The notes beneath the pieces are model-generated. The model was not told the DNA's origin. It ran no database searches and saw only the letters and a program-made list of their open reading frames with translations. Source: URNF01 sp045594105 (GTDB lineage Bacteria; Bacillota; Clostridia; Oscillospirales; Acutalibacteraceae). From it: 40,453 nt of DNA. The translations under genes and the position numbers were made by a program. The DNA is taken from assembly GCA_045594105.1 (NCBI GenBank), contig JAZNXY010000081.1, positions 1 to 40,453 on the forward strand. The letters run 5' to 3'. Positions 16,428 through 25,617 of the stretch are shown here, in pieces; position 1 is the stretch's first letter, and every line of letters starts with the position of its first letter.

Positions 16428-17651
16428 CTATATATGTTCGCCTGCGGCCTTACCCGTAGCAAACGCAATCTGTAAATTGAAACCGCCCGTATACGCATCT
16501 ACGTCCAGAATCTCTCCCGCAAAATACAACCCGTCTACCAATTTAGACGCCATAGTAGCGGCGTTGATTTCCTTAACATTCACACCGCCTGCCGTAATAA
16601 TGGCTTCTGCAATCGGGCGGGTGCCGCTGATACGCACAGGAAACCGTTTTAACAGTTCCCCAAATCTGCGACGTTCCTCTTTGGTGATAGAATGACATTT
16701 CCGAGTACCTTCAACACCTGATAAACGCACAAATACAGGTACTGCCTTCTGTGGCAGCAGTTTACCCAGTGCATTAGAAAAATCATTATTTTTAAATGCT
16801 TCAAACTCCCGCACAAGACGTGCATCCAACTGTTCAGGTGTCAAGGCGGGTTTCCAATCCACATATGCCGTATACCGCAGCGGTGCCATTTCCCGCATAT
16901 GTGCACTGGCACTGAGTACCAGCGGCCCTGAAATACCGAAATGTGTAAACAGCATTTCGCCGAGCTCGGAGAAAATTACCTTTTTCTTTTGCGTATCTTC
17001 CACCGTCAAGGTACAATTCTTCGGCGCTAAGCCCTGCATTTCTTTGCAGTAGGCATCCGCACTTTCCAAAGGCACCAACGAAGGACGCAATTCCGTTACC
17101 GTATGACCTGCTTCCTTGGCAAGTGCGTAGCCGCTGCCGTCAGACCCGGTCTGCGGGTAGGAACAGCCGCCTGTTGCCACCACGACCGCATAGGCATCCA
17201 GCACTGTACCGCCCTCTAAGGTCACACCTGTACACACACCGTCGGTAATACACAAATGTGCCGCTTTACCTTGTAAGAAGCGACAGCCGCTTTGTCTGGC
17301 ATACCGTACAAGTGCATCTACAATATCCACCGCCTTATCCGATACGGGAAACACACGGTTTCCACGTTCGGTTTTCAGCGGCACCCCCAAAGACTCAAAC
17401 AATTCCATAACATCCTGCGGCATACAGCCCGAAAACGCACTGTACAAGAAACGTGGATTGGTGGGAATGTTGGCAATGAGTGTATCCAAATCACAGTTGT
17501 TGGTAACGTTGCATCTGCCTTTTCCCGTAATCATCACTTTTCGTGCCATACGCGGATTTTGTTCTACAACTGTCACCTCATACCCGCGTGTCGCCGCCGT
17601 CGCCGCCGCCATTAAACCTGCAGCACCGCCGCCAATAACCAAAACACGCAT
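16428..17651 (-). CDS. HI0933-family FAD-dependent oxidoreductase (aminoacetone oxidase-like)
   Basis: A 407-residue flavoprotein of the HI0933/TIGR00275 family. The N-terminal dinucleotide motif is VIGGGAAGLMAAATAATRG (about 4-22), followed by GRCNVTN (about 44-50), VATGGCSYPQTGSDGSG (about 156-172) and the C-terminal FAD motif LYFAGEILDVDAYTGGFNLQ (about 372-391). Start is ATG at 17649-17651 after AAAGGAAT, just past the regulator's stop. The true reaction of the family is poorly settled; BaiN, a bile acid reductase, is a member, but the place next to cmk is shared by many Clostridia and points to housekeeping. Confidence 0.88.
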   Translation of the reverse strand: MRVLVIGGGAAGLMAAATAATRGYEVTVVEQNPRMARKVMITGKGRCNVTNNCDLDTLIANIPTNPRFLYSAFSGCMPQDVMELFESLGVPLKTERGNRVFPVSDKAVDIVDALVRYARQSGCRFLQGKAAHLCITDGVCTGVTLEGGTVLDAYAVVVATGGCSYPQTGSDGSGYALAKEAGHTVTELRPSLVPLESADAYCKEMQGLAPKNCTLTVEDTQKKKVIFSELGEMLFTHFGISGPLVLSASAHMREMAPLRYTAYVDWKPALTPEQLDARLVREFEAFKNNDFSNALGKLLPQKAVPVFVRLSGVEGTRKCHSITKEERRRFGELLKRFPVRISGTRPIAEAIITAGGVNVKEINAATMASKLVDGLYFAGEILDVDAYTGGFNLQIAFATGKAAGEHI

Positions 17652-17655
17652 ACTG

Positions 17656-18546
17656 TTATTCCTTTCCGCTGTCATCGACCACCTGATACACTGCGTCACT
17701 GTTCCACAGTTCCTCCAGTTCGGTCAACACCGCACGACGTGCGTCCAATTGTTTTAAGGACACCGCCACAATCAGTGCATTGATAACACTTAACGGCGCA
17801 GTAAGAGAATCTACGACAGACGCCATATCACTATGTGCCAACAACAAATATGACGCAAACCTTGCAATCGGAGAAGCCGGAGTATCGGTCAGAGCTATCA
17901 CCTGCGCCCCTTTGGAATGGGCATACCGCAGTGTGCGTACCGCACGACTGGAATACCGAGGGAAGCTGATGCCGATGATAACATCCTTTTCCGAAATGTT
18001 AATCATTTCTTCGAAAATTTCAGATTGTCCCGTCACGGTAATCAGCTGTACGTCAGGCAAAAAGAGCTTCAGAAAATATGCTGCAAAGGAAGCCATTGCA
18101 CGACAGCTGCCTGCACCGAAAAGGTACACACGTCTTGCCCTAACCATAGCATCTACGGCAGCGTAAAACACATCACGGGGCATTTCTTCCAACGTCTGAC
18201 GAATGTTGGATACGTCATACGTCATAACCTCATCCAATACATCTTCGTCACGCATACGTGAACGGCTGACCTCAACACGCTGCAGCGTGGTAAGGCGGCT
18301 GCGAATCAGGCCTTGCATCGCCTTTTGCAGCTGCGGGTATCCGGCAAAGCCCAGCTCTGCCGCAAAACGCACAACGGTAGATTCACTGACACCAACCGCT
18401 TGTCCCATTTTATAGGCAGTCATAAACGCCGCTTCATCATAATGTTCGGTAATAAAACGTGCAATCCGCTTTTGACCTTTAGAAAAATCAGCATTGCGTT
18501 CCGCTATCAAAGAAAGAAGATTATTATCCACGATTTTCACCGCCAT
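17656..18546 (-). CDS. MurR/RpiR-family transcriptional regulator
   Basis: A 296-residue regulator. The N-terminal RpiR-type helix-turn-helix (about 1-85) has KMGQAVGVSESTVVRFAAEL, and the C-terminal SIS sugar-phosphate domain (about 125-255) has VYLFGAGSCRAMASFAAYFL and IGISFPRYSSRAV. The family senses sugar phosphates and controls sugar or cell-wall recycling genes. The ATG has only a weak ribosome binding site; a GTG six bases later in frame is an alternative. It is the promoter-proximal gene of the operon with the flavoprotein, cmk, plsC and ispH/S1. Confidence 0.9.
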   Translation of the reverse strand: MAVKIVDNNLLSLIAERNADFSKGQKRIARFITEHYDEAAFMTAYKMGQAVGVSESTVVRFAAELGFAGYPQLQKAMQGLIRSRLTTLQRVEVSRSRMRDEDVLDEVMTYDVSNIRQTLEEMPRDVFYAAVDAMVRARRVYLFGAGSCRAMASFAAYFLKLFLPDVQLITVTGQSEIFEEMINISEKDVIIGISFPRYSSRAVRTLRYAHSKGAQVIALTDTPASPIARFASYLLLAHSDMASVVDSLTAPLSVINALIVAVSLKQLDARRAVLTELEELWNSDAVYQVVDDSGKE

Positions 18547-18568
18547 TTTTTACTTTTATACGAGAAAA

Positions 18569-18597
18569 AGTATACTCTATTCTCCGCAAAAATGCAA
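18569..18597 (-). promoter_or_regulatory. Strong sigma-A promoter of the rpiR-cmk-plsC-ispH operon
   Basis: On the minus strand TTGCAT (18592-18597), 17 bases, TATACT (18569-18574), about 22 bases before the ATG. Confidence 0.75.
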
Positions 18598-18620
18598 GAG
18601 GAATATAGTAACTTGCAAAA

Positions 18621-19157
18621 TCAAAAACGGAACATTTTTCTCAGGCGTGGTTGGCCAAAGTACAGATACGCCGTGATCACCCGTGTCAGTGCTATGTCAT
18701 ACACAATAAACACGCCGTTACCCACCAGCAAAAGAATTGCCGGCAGGTATACACCAAACAAAGAAATATCATCGGTTGCCACCGCTGCAAACACACGTAT
18801 CAGCAACCAATACGCAGCACATACGGTTATGTTAAACAGTAACAACTTCAACACCCATTGCAGCAAGCGGGAATGCAACCTTTCGAATAATGCCTTCAAA
18901 ACGGGATAATACCCCAAAAACAGTATAAACAGGACCTTTGCTTCCAACGACGGAGCCAACAGCAAAGACAGAAAGGCGGTAGCACCGTAACACAAAAAGC
19001 CATAGCGCTTTCCCAATTCTATGGTCGGCAGCACCAAAAGACATCCTGCCAAAGCAGGCAGTCCGATTTCCATAGTCGGTATAACGGTAAGCAGCATACA
19101 CGCTAACGAAAGGCAGCAAATAACACCTGCGAAAGCGATTTTTCCACTGATTTTCAT
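18621..19157 (-). CDS. Integral membrane protein, function unknown
   Basis: A 178-residue hydrophobic protein. Start at ATG 19155-19157 is set by GGGAGG seven bases upstream. About five or six transmembrane helices are visible (roughly 7-30, 32-50, 53-75, 77-90, 100-125, 135-165), with a basic C-terminus (QPRLRKMFRF). The size and helix pattern recall substrate-binding S components of ECF transporters, but no family motif can be confirmed by eye. A terminator hairpin lies directly before it, so it is likely expressed by read-through from the uvrB operon or from a promoter inside dnaJ. Confidence 0.7.
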   Translation of the reverse strand: MKISGKIAFAGVICCLSLACMLLTVIPTMEIGLPALAGCLLVLPTIELGKRYGFLCYGATAFLSLLLAPSLEAKVLFILFLGYYPVLKALFERLHSRLLQWVLKLLLFNITVCAAYWLLIRVFAAVATDDISLFGVYLPAILLLVGNGVFIVYDIALTRVITAYLYFGQPRLRKMFRF

Positions 19158-19178
19158 ATAATTTCCTCCCAAAATGCT

Positions 19179-19206
19179 AAAAACCTGTGAGTAACACAGG
19201 TTTTTG
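19179..19206 (-). terminator. Terminator between the DnaJ-like gene and the membrane protein gene
   Basis: Perfect stem AAAAACCTGTG / CACAGGTTTTT with a 5-6 base loop, 6 bases after the DnaJ-like stop and about 12 bases before the next ribosome binding site. Confidence 0.8.
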
Positions 19207-19211
19207 ACATA

Positions 19212-19802
19212 TTAACAGCAGGGTATTAAGTCGCCGCCCATACATTCACAGCAACAGTCGGCACACAGCAAGCTGGAACACACGTCACAGCCGCTGCATC
19301 CGCCCGCCGTATTGGTGGTACGGTAACCGCCTGTTCGTCTGTTCATCTGCATCTGATTAAATGCTGCACGGTATTCTGCGTTTGCAGGGTCCATACGGCA
19401 CGCTGTGGCATAATAATTGGTGGCATCCTCCAACCAACCTTTTTTATACAGAACACTGCCTTTGAGAAAATGCCATTCCGCATCCCGAGAAACCGACGGT
19501 ACACCGTCAAGCAACATCTCCGCATCTAAAATACGGTTTGCACGAATCATATTCCGAATATCGGTATAGCGAGAGCCATTGTTGCCACTATACTGTCCGC
19601 CGCCGTTTTGACGCATACGCACAATGGTGTCATAGGCCTCGTTGATTTCCTGCATTTTTTCTTCCGCCAAATCGGACAGCGGATTATCGTTGTACCTGTC
19701 GGGATGATATTTGCGTGCCAATTCACGATACGCCGCTTTCACCTCTTCATCGGTTGCCTGCGGAGATATTCCCAACACTTCATACGGATCTTTCATACTC
19801 AT
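19212..19802 (-). CDS. DnaJ-domain protein with cysteine-rich C-terminus
   Basis: A 196-residue protein. The J domain (about 4-70) begins DPYEVLGISPQATDEEVKAA and has the HPD motif in RKYHPDRYND, which stimulates DnaK ATPase. A middle helical part (about 85-150) contains a TPR-like stretch (VLYKKGWLEDATNYYATACR). The C-terminus is unusual: CSGCDVCSSLLCADCCCECM and a final CC, ten cysteines in about 25 residues, suggesting metal binding. It is not a canonical DnaJ (no G/F or CXXCXGXG repeats). It overlaps the DUF5685 gene by ATGA, so the two are translationally coupled and likely work together. Confidence 0.85.
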   Translation of the reverse strand: MSMKDPYEVLGISPQATDEEVKAAYRELARKYHPDRYNDNPLSDLAEEKMQEINEAYDTIVRMRQNGGGQYSGNNGSRYTDIRNMIRANRILDAEMLLDGVPSVSRDAEWHFLKGSVLYKKGWLEDATNYYATACRMDPANAEYRAAFNQMQMNRRTGGYRTTNTAGGCSGCDVCSSLLCADCCCECMGGDLIPCC

Positions 19803-20668
19803 TTTTCTTTCTTCCTCGTTTCAAAAAGGTGGTTTACCGTCGTAGTAATACCTTCCTGTAATATATTTCTCAAAATACCGTCAAAGCGGTGGATTTCCAA
19901 CAAATCATACGCCGCAATACATTCCGCCTGACAATGTCGCAAAACATCTGCCGCATACCGCTGACACGCTGCAACCGCTTCTTTGTCATTTATGTTAATG
20001 CTGCGGCTGAGTATAAACGGGTTATATCTCCCCCGTTTGCCGTCATCAACCATATCCGCCGCCGCATCCGCCAAATACACGTATCGACCGAGACAATAGC
20101 CAAAGCGGGACAAAACGGCCTTTTGCGTATCATCCTGCGACAGCTGTTCACACAGTGTTTGCATCAACCGTGCAAACGGTTCTGCCGCCGCATCTACAGA
20201 TGCCGTTTTGGCTTGTTCCAATGCTTGCTGTGCTGTAATCATACGAGCGAAAGCCGCATCCACCTCAGGTAAATACATTTTCGCTTTTTTATGGTATGCA
20301 CGCACTGTTGGCAATGTCAGCGAAACGCCGATACGTTTCATAAGACCCTCGTCTTGCAAATGGTCCAATGCACGATAGTATAGCGTCAAAGCCGTAATAT
20401 CTGCCGCCGTATCCAATGCCGGCGTATCACATTTCAAGCATTTCTTCAGAGGGTTATAAGAACAGCGGCTTTGCGAAAAGCCCACACACGTATCCGATAA
20501 AGCCATCGATAACAACGCATAAAAGGTCATATCGAAGCTGAGTGCAAACCGCATTGGTGTACCGTATCGTTTACCGAGCCGTTTGCAGATGCTGCAATAC
20601 ACACCTTTATATTGGTCATATTCACGTATTTTCAGCTCCGGCTTGCACATACGCACATAGCCCAACAT
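19799..20668 (-). CDS. DUF5685 family protein
   Basis: A 289-residue protein of the DUF5685 family, function unknown. Start at ATG 20666-20668 follows a perfect AAGGAGG. The N-terminus has MLGYVRMCKPELKIREYDQY and then CSICKRLGKRYG; further cysteines come in RCSYNPLKKCLKC (about 75-87). The rest is helical, and LGRYVYLADAAADMVDDGKR near 200 resembles the Asp-rich helix of isoprenoid or phytoene synthase-like folds; that likeness is my inference. It is coupled to the Cys-rich DnaJ-like gene downstream and follows uvrA by 59 bases. Confidence 0.8.
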   Translation of the reverse strand: MLGYVRMCKPELKIREYDQYKGVYCSICKRLGKRYGTPMRFALSFDMTFYALLSMALSDTCVGFSQSRCSYNPLKKCLKCDTPALDTAADITALTLYYRALDHLQDEGLMKRIGVSLTLPTVRAYHKKAKMYLPEVDAAFARMITAQQALEQAKTASVDAAAEPFARLMQTLCEQLSQDDTQKAVLSRFGYCLGRYVYLADAAADMVDDGKRGRYNPFILSRSININDKEAVAACQRYAADVLRHCQAECIAAYDLLEIHRFDGILRNILQEGITTTVNHLFETRKKEK

Positions 20669-20727
20669 CCTTATCACCCTCCTTATCATACAGGTTTTTA
20701 CGGTGCGGTGTATGACCGAATTGTAAA

Positions 20728-23550
20728 TTATTTCAGCACCTTTTTCAAATGCTGTCCCGTATATGACGCAGGACACGCAGCTACCTCTTCAGGCGTACCC
20801 GTCACCACAACCGTGCCGCCTCGGTTACCGCCTTCCGGGCCGAGATCTATCACATGATCGGCACTTTTAATCACATCCAGATTGTGTTCAATCACAATCA
20901 CCGTATTACCGCCGTCTACCAGCTTCTGCAAGATACCGAGCAGCTGGTGCACGTCGGCGGTATGCAGACCCGTGGTGGGCTCATCCAGTATATACACCGT
21001 TTTGCCTGTAGAACGCTTAGAAAGCTCGGTAGCGAGTTTTACACGCTGTGCCTCACCACCCGACAAGGTGGTAGCAGGTTGTCCCACGGTAATATAACCA
21101 AGACCTACGTCCTTGAGGGTTTGCAGCTTGCGAGAAATACGAGGCAGGTTTTCAAAAAACTCCACCGCCTCTTCCACCGTCATATCCAGAACATCGCTGA
21201 TGTTTTTGCCTTTATATTGTACTTCCAGTGTTTCACGGTTATACCGTTTACCTTTACACACCTCGCAAGGCACATACACATCGGGCAGAAAATGCATTTC
21301 AATTTTCAAAATACCGTCGCCCTGACACGCTTCACAGCGACCGCCCTTGACATTAAAGGAAAATCTGCCGGGTGCATAGCCACGCATTTTAGCATCGTTT
21401 GTAGTAGCAAACAAATCACGAATATCGTTAAAAACGCCCGTATAGGTTGCCGGATTAGACCGTGGTGTACGGCCAATCGGTGCCTGGTCAATGTTGATAA
21501 CCTTATCCAACGTTTCCAGACCGTCCACGCCATCGTGTTTCCCGGGATATACCATGGCACGATTCAGTTCTGCCGCTAAACGCTTATACAAAATCTCGTT
21601 GACAAGAGAAGATTTACCCGAGCCGGACACGCCTGTTACTACATTAAATGCGCCCTGCTTAAAGGAAACGGTAATATCTTTCAGGTTATTCTCTTTCGCA
21701 CCACGTACAGTGAGCAAATGACCATTGCCTTCTCTGCGTTTTGCCGGCACAGGAATCTGTTTTTTCCCACTCAAATACTGACCTGTTACCGATGCCTCAC
21801 AATCGCACACACCTGCGGCAGGACCGTTATACACCACCTGTCCGCCATGCACACCTGCACCGGGACCGATATCTACGATCCAGTCAGCCGCACGCATTGT
21901 ATCCTCATCGTGCTCGACCACCACCAACGTATTACCAAGATCACGCAGGTGCTGCAACGTTTCGAGCAGCTTATCGTTATCCCGCTGGTGCAGACCGATA
22001 CTTGGTTCATCAAGGATATACAAAACACCCATAAGATACGAACCAATCTGGGTTGCCAGACGAATACGTTGGCTTTCTCCGCCCGATAACGTACCTGCCT
22101 TACGGGACAAGGTAAGATATTCCAGACCCACACGCTGTAAAAAGCCAAGACGTTCTTTGATTTCCTTGAGCACCCTGCCCGCTATCAGCATTTCACGTTT
22201 GGAAAGCTGCAGATTCTCAAAAAACTCGAGCGATTCGGTCACCGACAAATCGGTAAGCTCCACAATATTAAGGCCACCCACCGTTACCGCCAGACTTTCG
22301 GGCTTTAAGCGATGCCCATGACACGCAGGACACGGTACCTCACGCATATATTGTTCCAGCTCCCGCTTGGCCCATTCGCTGGTTGTTTGCGCATACCGAC
22401 GTTCCATATTGGTAATCACGCCTTCAAAATACGCCATATATTCGCCGTGACCGTATTCGCCGAAGCGTACCACCTTAAACCGTTCTTTGTTATTTCCGTA
22501 GAAAATCATATCTTGTACATTCTGCGGCAAATCCTTAAACGGTGTATCCAACGAAAACCCGTAACGCTCGGAGAGTCCCTTAAAATACATCTCCGAAATG
22601 GTGCCGTCCTTTACCGACCAACCGCCGCCTCGGATAGCGCCTGCATTCACCGAAAGAGAAGGGTCAGGTACAACCAAAGAGGGGTCTATACGGTATTGCA
22701 TACCAAGACCCGTACAGGTAGGACACGCACCAAACGGATTGTTGAACGAAAACATACGCGGCGTCAGCTCTTCAATACTGATACCGTGTTCGGGACAAGC
22801 ATAGTTCTGTGAAAAGAGCAGCTCTTCTCCCCCAACAACGTCTACCGTCAGCAATCCGTTGGCAAGACCCGTTGCTGTTTCAACCGAATCCGCAATACGA
22901 CTACGCTGGTCGGCACGCACCACCACACGGTCCACCACGATTTCGATGGTATGCTTTTTCTGTTTATCCAATTTGATTTCATCTGCGAGTTCTACCGTTT
23001 CGCCATCAACACGTGCACGGACAAAACCCGATTTACGAGCATTTTCAAACTCTTTGGCATATTCACCTTTACGTCCACGGACAATAGGTGCCAGTAACTG
23101 CAATTTCGTGCCTTCGGGCAATTCCAGAATGCGGTCGACAATTTCGTCTAATGTCTGCTGACGTATTTCTTCGCCGCAAATGGGACAATGCGGCACACCG
23201 ATACGTGCATACAAAAGACGCAGATAGTCGTATATTTCGGTAACCGTACCGACTGTGGACCGTGGGTTTTTGGAGGTCGTTTTCTGGTCAATGGATATGG
23301 CAGGTGAAAGCCCGTCAATAGAATCCACATCGGGCTTCTCCATCATACCCAAAAACTGTCGGGCATAGGAAGACAAGCTCTCCATATACCGTCTCTGCCC
23401 CTCTGCATACAGCGTATCAAACGCCAAAGAGGATTTTCCCGAGCCCGAAAGACCGGTAAAAACAATCAGTTTATCACGAGGTATGGTAAGATTTACGTTT
23501 TTTAAGTTGTGTTCTCTGGCACCTTTAATGCGAATTTCCTGTTCTGCCAT
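20728..23550 (-). CDS. uvrA: Excinuclease ABC subunit A
   Basis: A 940-residue ATPase that finds bulky DNA damage and loads UvrB in nucleotide excision repair. Two ABC ATPase halves are intact: Walker A GLSGSGKSSLAF near 33 and GVSGSGKSSLVN near 641, signatures LSGGESQRIRLA near 488 and LSGGEAQRVKLA near 830. Zinc modules are seen as CPICGE, CPEHG...CPTCTG and CEACQGDG...CEVCKGKR. Length is typical. The ATG follows GTAGGAG and it is 8 bases after uvrB. Confidence 0.97.
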   Translation of the reverse strand: MAEQEIRIKGAREHNLKNVNLTIPRDKLIVFTGLSGSGKSSLAFDTLYAEGQRRYMESLSSYARQFLGMMEKPDVDSIDGLSPAISIDQKTTSKNPRSTVGTVTEIYDYLRLLYARIGVPHCPICGEEIRQQTLDEIVDRILELPEGTKLQLLAPIVRGRKGEYAKEFENARKSGFVRARVDGETVELADEIKLDKQKKHTIEIVVDRVVVRADQRSRIADSVETATGLANGLLTVDVVGGEELLFSQNYACPEHGISIEELTPRMFSFNNPFGACPTCTGLGMQYRIDPSLVVPDPSLSVNAGAIRGGGWSVKDGTISEMYFKGLSERYGFSLDTPFKDLPQNVQDMIFYGNNKERFKVVRFGEYGHGEYMAYFEGVITNMERRYAQTTSEWAKRELEQYMREVPCPACHGHRLKPESLAVTVGGLNIVELTDLSVTESLEFFENLQLSKREMLIAGRVLKEIKERLGFLQRVGLEYLTLSRKAGTLSGGESQRIRLATQIGSYLMGVLYILDEPSIGLHQRDNDKLLETLQHLRDLGNTLVVVEHDEDTMRAADWIVDIGPGAGVHGGQVVYNGPAAGVCDCEASVTGQYLSGKKQIPVPAKRREGNGHLLTVRGAKENNLKDITVSFKQGAFNVVTGVSGSGKSSLVNEILYKRLAAELNRAMVYPGKHDGVDGLETLDKVINIDQAPIGRTPRSNPATYTGVFNDIRDLFATTNDAKMRGYAPGRFSFNVKGGRCEACQGDGILKIEMHFLPDVYVPCEVCKGKRYNRETLEVQYKGKNISDVLDMTVEEAVEFFENLPRISRKLQTLKDVGLGYITVGQPATTLSGGEAQRVKLATELSKRSTGKTVYILDEPTTGLHTADVHQLLGILQKLVDGGNTVIVIEHNLDVIKSADHVIDLGPEGGNRGGTVVVTGTPEEVAACPASYTGQHLKKVLK

Positions 23551-23558
23551 ATACGCTC

Positions 23559-25517
23559 CTACAAAGTACCTTCCAGCTGTGCAATTCTGTCACGCAAGTA
23601 AGCGGCGTGTTCAAACTCCAACAGCTTGGCGGCGTTTTTCATTTCTTTTTTCAGTTGCTCTATCAGTTGTATTCTCTCACCCCGTGTGAGATTCTTAAAA
23701 TCATCGGGTGTTGCCTTGCGTGTACGAATATCAATCACTTCACGCACATCTTTTACAATGGTTTTCGGTGTAATACCGTGTTCCTCATTATACCGCATCT
23801 GTATTTCACGACGACGGTTGGTTTCGGTGATAGCACGTTCCATTGACGGCGTGACACTGTCCGCATACATAATGGCCTGACCACCAACATTACGTGCAGC
23901 ACGGCCAATGGTCTGCACAAGAGCGGATTCCGAACGCAAGAAGCCCTCCTTGTCCGCATCCAGTATCGCCACAAGCGACACTTCAGGAATATCCAGACCC
24001 TCACGCAGAAGGTTAATACCAACCAGAACGTCAAACTCACCCAAGCGCAAATCACGGATGATTTCCATACGTTCCATCGTATCAATATCGTGGTGCATAT
24101 ACCGCACACGCACACCGTTACCTTCCAAAAAGTGGGTTAAATCCTCCGCCATCTTTTTGGTAAGGGTGGTTACCAGCGTGCGTTCGCCACGTGCCGTACG
24201 CACACGAATCTCTTCCATTAAATCGTCTATCTGCCCTTCAACAGGTTTAACAATCACCTCGGGGTCAACAAGACCTGTCGGGCGGATAATTTGCTCTACA
24301 ATCTGCTGAGAACGGCTTCTTTCAAAATCGCCGGGTGTTGCGGACACAAACACCGACTGATTTAATTTGCTGTAAAACTCGTCAAAATGCAGCGGACGGT
24401 TATCGTAGGCACTCGGTAAACGGAAGCCGAAATCAATCAGCGACGTTTTGCGTGCGTGATCACCGCCATACATACCACGCACCTGCGGCAAGGTAACGTG
24501 CGATTCGTCCACAATCAGCAAAAAGTCATCAGGGAAATGGTCTAACAGCGTGTATGGCGTAGAGCCGGGTTCACGGCCTGCCAGCACACGGGAATAGTTC
24601 TCTATCCCTTTACACATACCGATTTCCTGCAGCATTTCAATGTCATAGCGGGTGCGTTGTAAAATGCGTTCCGCTTCGAGCAGCTTTCCCTCTTTTTTGA
24701 AGTATTCTACCCGTTCTTCCAGTTCCGCTTCCAGCACCTTAATAGCAGCCGCCATTTTCTCGGGTGGCACGATATAATGAGAAGCCGAATAGATCCACGC
24801 ATGGTGCAAATCCGCTTTTCTCTCCCCTGTCAAGGGATTGATTTCACTGATGCGGTCGATTTCATCACCAAAAAACTCTACACGGATAGCGGTATCGTCC
24901 TCGCTCGCCGGGAAAATCTCCACCACATCACCACGTACACGGAACTTATTACGTACAAAGTTAATGTCATTACGCTCGTACTGCAATTCCACCAACTGAG
25001 CCAACAGCTCATCACGATCCTTTTGCATACCGGGACGCAGGGATATGGTCATATTGCGGTAATCCTCGGGAGCACCCAAGCTATAAATACAGGAAACACT
25101 CGCCACAACAATAACATCACGGCGTTCCGCAAGTGCTAACGTGGCGGAATGACGTAATTTGTCGATATTTTCGTTGATGGCGGAGTCTTTTTCAATGTAC
25201 GTGTCGGTGGTGGGAATATACGCTTCCGGTTGATAGTAATCGTAGTAGGAGACAAAATATTCCACCGCATTTTCGGGAAAAAACTCCTTAAACTCAGCAC
25301 ACAACTGTGCGGCAAGAGTCTTATTGTGAGCGCGAACGAGAGTGGGCTTGTTCACCTGTGCAATCACGTTCGCCATGGTAAAGGTTTTACCCGAGCCCGT
25401 TACACCAAGCAGTGTCTGTTCGGTGTCCCCACGCAAAACACCTTCTACCAGCTTCGCAATAGCTTCGGGCTGGTCGCCTGTCGGCTGATATTCACTATGC
25501 AAAACAAACTTATCCAT
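23559..25517 (-). CDS. uvrB: Excinuclease ABC subunit B
   Basis: A 652-residue damage-verification helicase of nucleotide excision repair. Motifs: Walker A GVTGSGKTFT near 38, the beta-hairpin region YFVSYYDYYQPEAYIP near 90, DESH box near 335, YMHHDID near 470, and QTIGRAARN near 535. The C-terminal UVR domain (IEQLKKEMKNAAKLLEFEHA) contacts UvrC or UvrA. Start is ATG 25515-25517 after GGGGGTGAG; a longer frame upstream lacks a site. It heads the uvrB-uvrA-DUF5685-dnaJ-like operon. I see no obvious LexA box in front of it. Confidence 0.97.
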   Translation of the reverse strand: MDKFVLHSEYQPTGDQPEAIAKLVEGVLRGDTEQTLLGVTGSGKTFTMANVIAQVNKPTLVRAHNKTLAAQLCAEFKEFFPENAVEYFVSYYDYYQPEAYIPTTDTYIEKDSAINENIDKLRHSATLALAERRDVIVVASVSCIYSLGAPEDYRNMTISLRPGMQKDRDELLAQLVELQYERNDINFVRNKFRVRGDVVEIFPASEDDTAIRVEFFGDEIDRISEINPLTGERKADLHHAWIYSASHYIVPPEKMAAAIKVLEAELEERVEYFKKEGKLLEAERILQRTRYDIEMLQEIGMCKGIENYSRVLAGREPGSTPYTLLDHFPDDFLLIVDESHVTLPQVRGMYGGDHARKTSLIDFGFRLPSAYDNRPLHFDEFYSKLNQSVFVSATPGDFERSRSQQIVEQIIRPTGLVDPEVIVKPVEGQIDDLMEEIRVRTARGERTLVTTLTKKMAEDLTHFLEGNGVRVRYMHHDIDTMERMEIIRDLRLGEFDVLVGINLLREGLDIPEVSLVAILDADKEGFLRSESALVQTIGRAARNVGGQAIMYADSVTPSMERAITETNRRREIQMRYNEEHGITPKTIVKDVREVIDIRTRKATPDDFKNLTRGERIQLIEQLKKEMKNAAKLLEFEHAAYLRDRIAQLEGTL

Positions 25518-25553
25518 TCTCTCACCCCCACTTGCGTAATTTTCTACAAATAC

Positions 25554-25582
25554 AGTATACCACAAAACATTTTATAAGTAAA
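25554..25582 (-). promoter_or_regulatory. Sigma-A promoter of the uvrB-uvrA operon
   Basis: Minus strand TTTACT (25577-25582), 17 bases, TATACT (25554-25559), 37 bases before the uvrB ATG. Confidence 0.6.
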
Positions 25583-25585
25583 GAA

Positions 25586-25613
25586 AGAGCCGATACTTTT
25601 TTGTATCGGCTCT
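25586..25613 (-). terminator. Terminator after the glycosidase fragment
   Basis: Stem AGAGCCGATAC / GTATCGGCTCT with a 6-base loop, followed on the minus strand by TTCTTTAC. It lies 4 bases past the fragment's stop, so the fragment still has its native gene end. Confidence 0.75.
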
Positions 25614-25617
25614 CAAG

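Noticed and set aside
16428..17651. Bile acid dehydroxylation cluster (HI0933/BaiN-like protein plus Old Yellow Enzyme at 39.5 kb plus bile salt hydrolase)
   Set aside because: The three genes are far apart and in different operons; the HI0933 protein is in a common housekeeping context, and no baiB, baiE, baiF or baiG-like gene is present.
25518..25585. LexA/SOS box in front of uvrB
   Set aside because: No GAAC-N4-GTTC-like palindrome is visible; only an ordinary promoter is.
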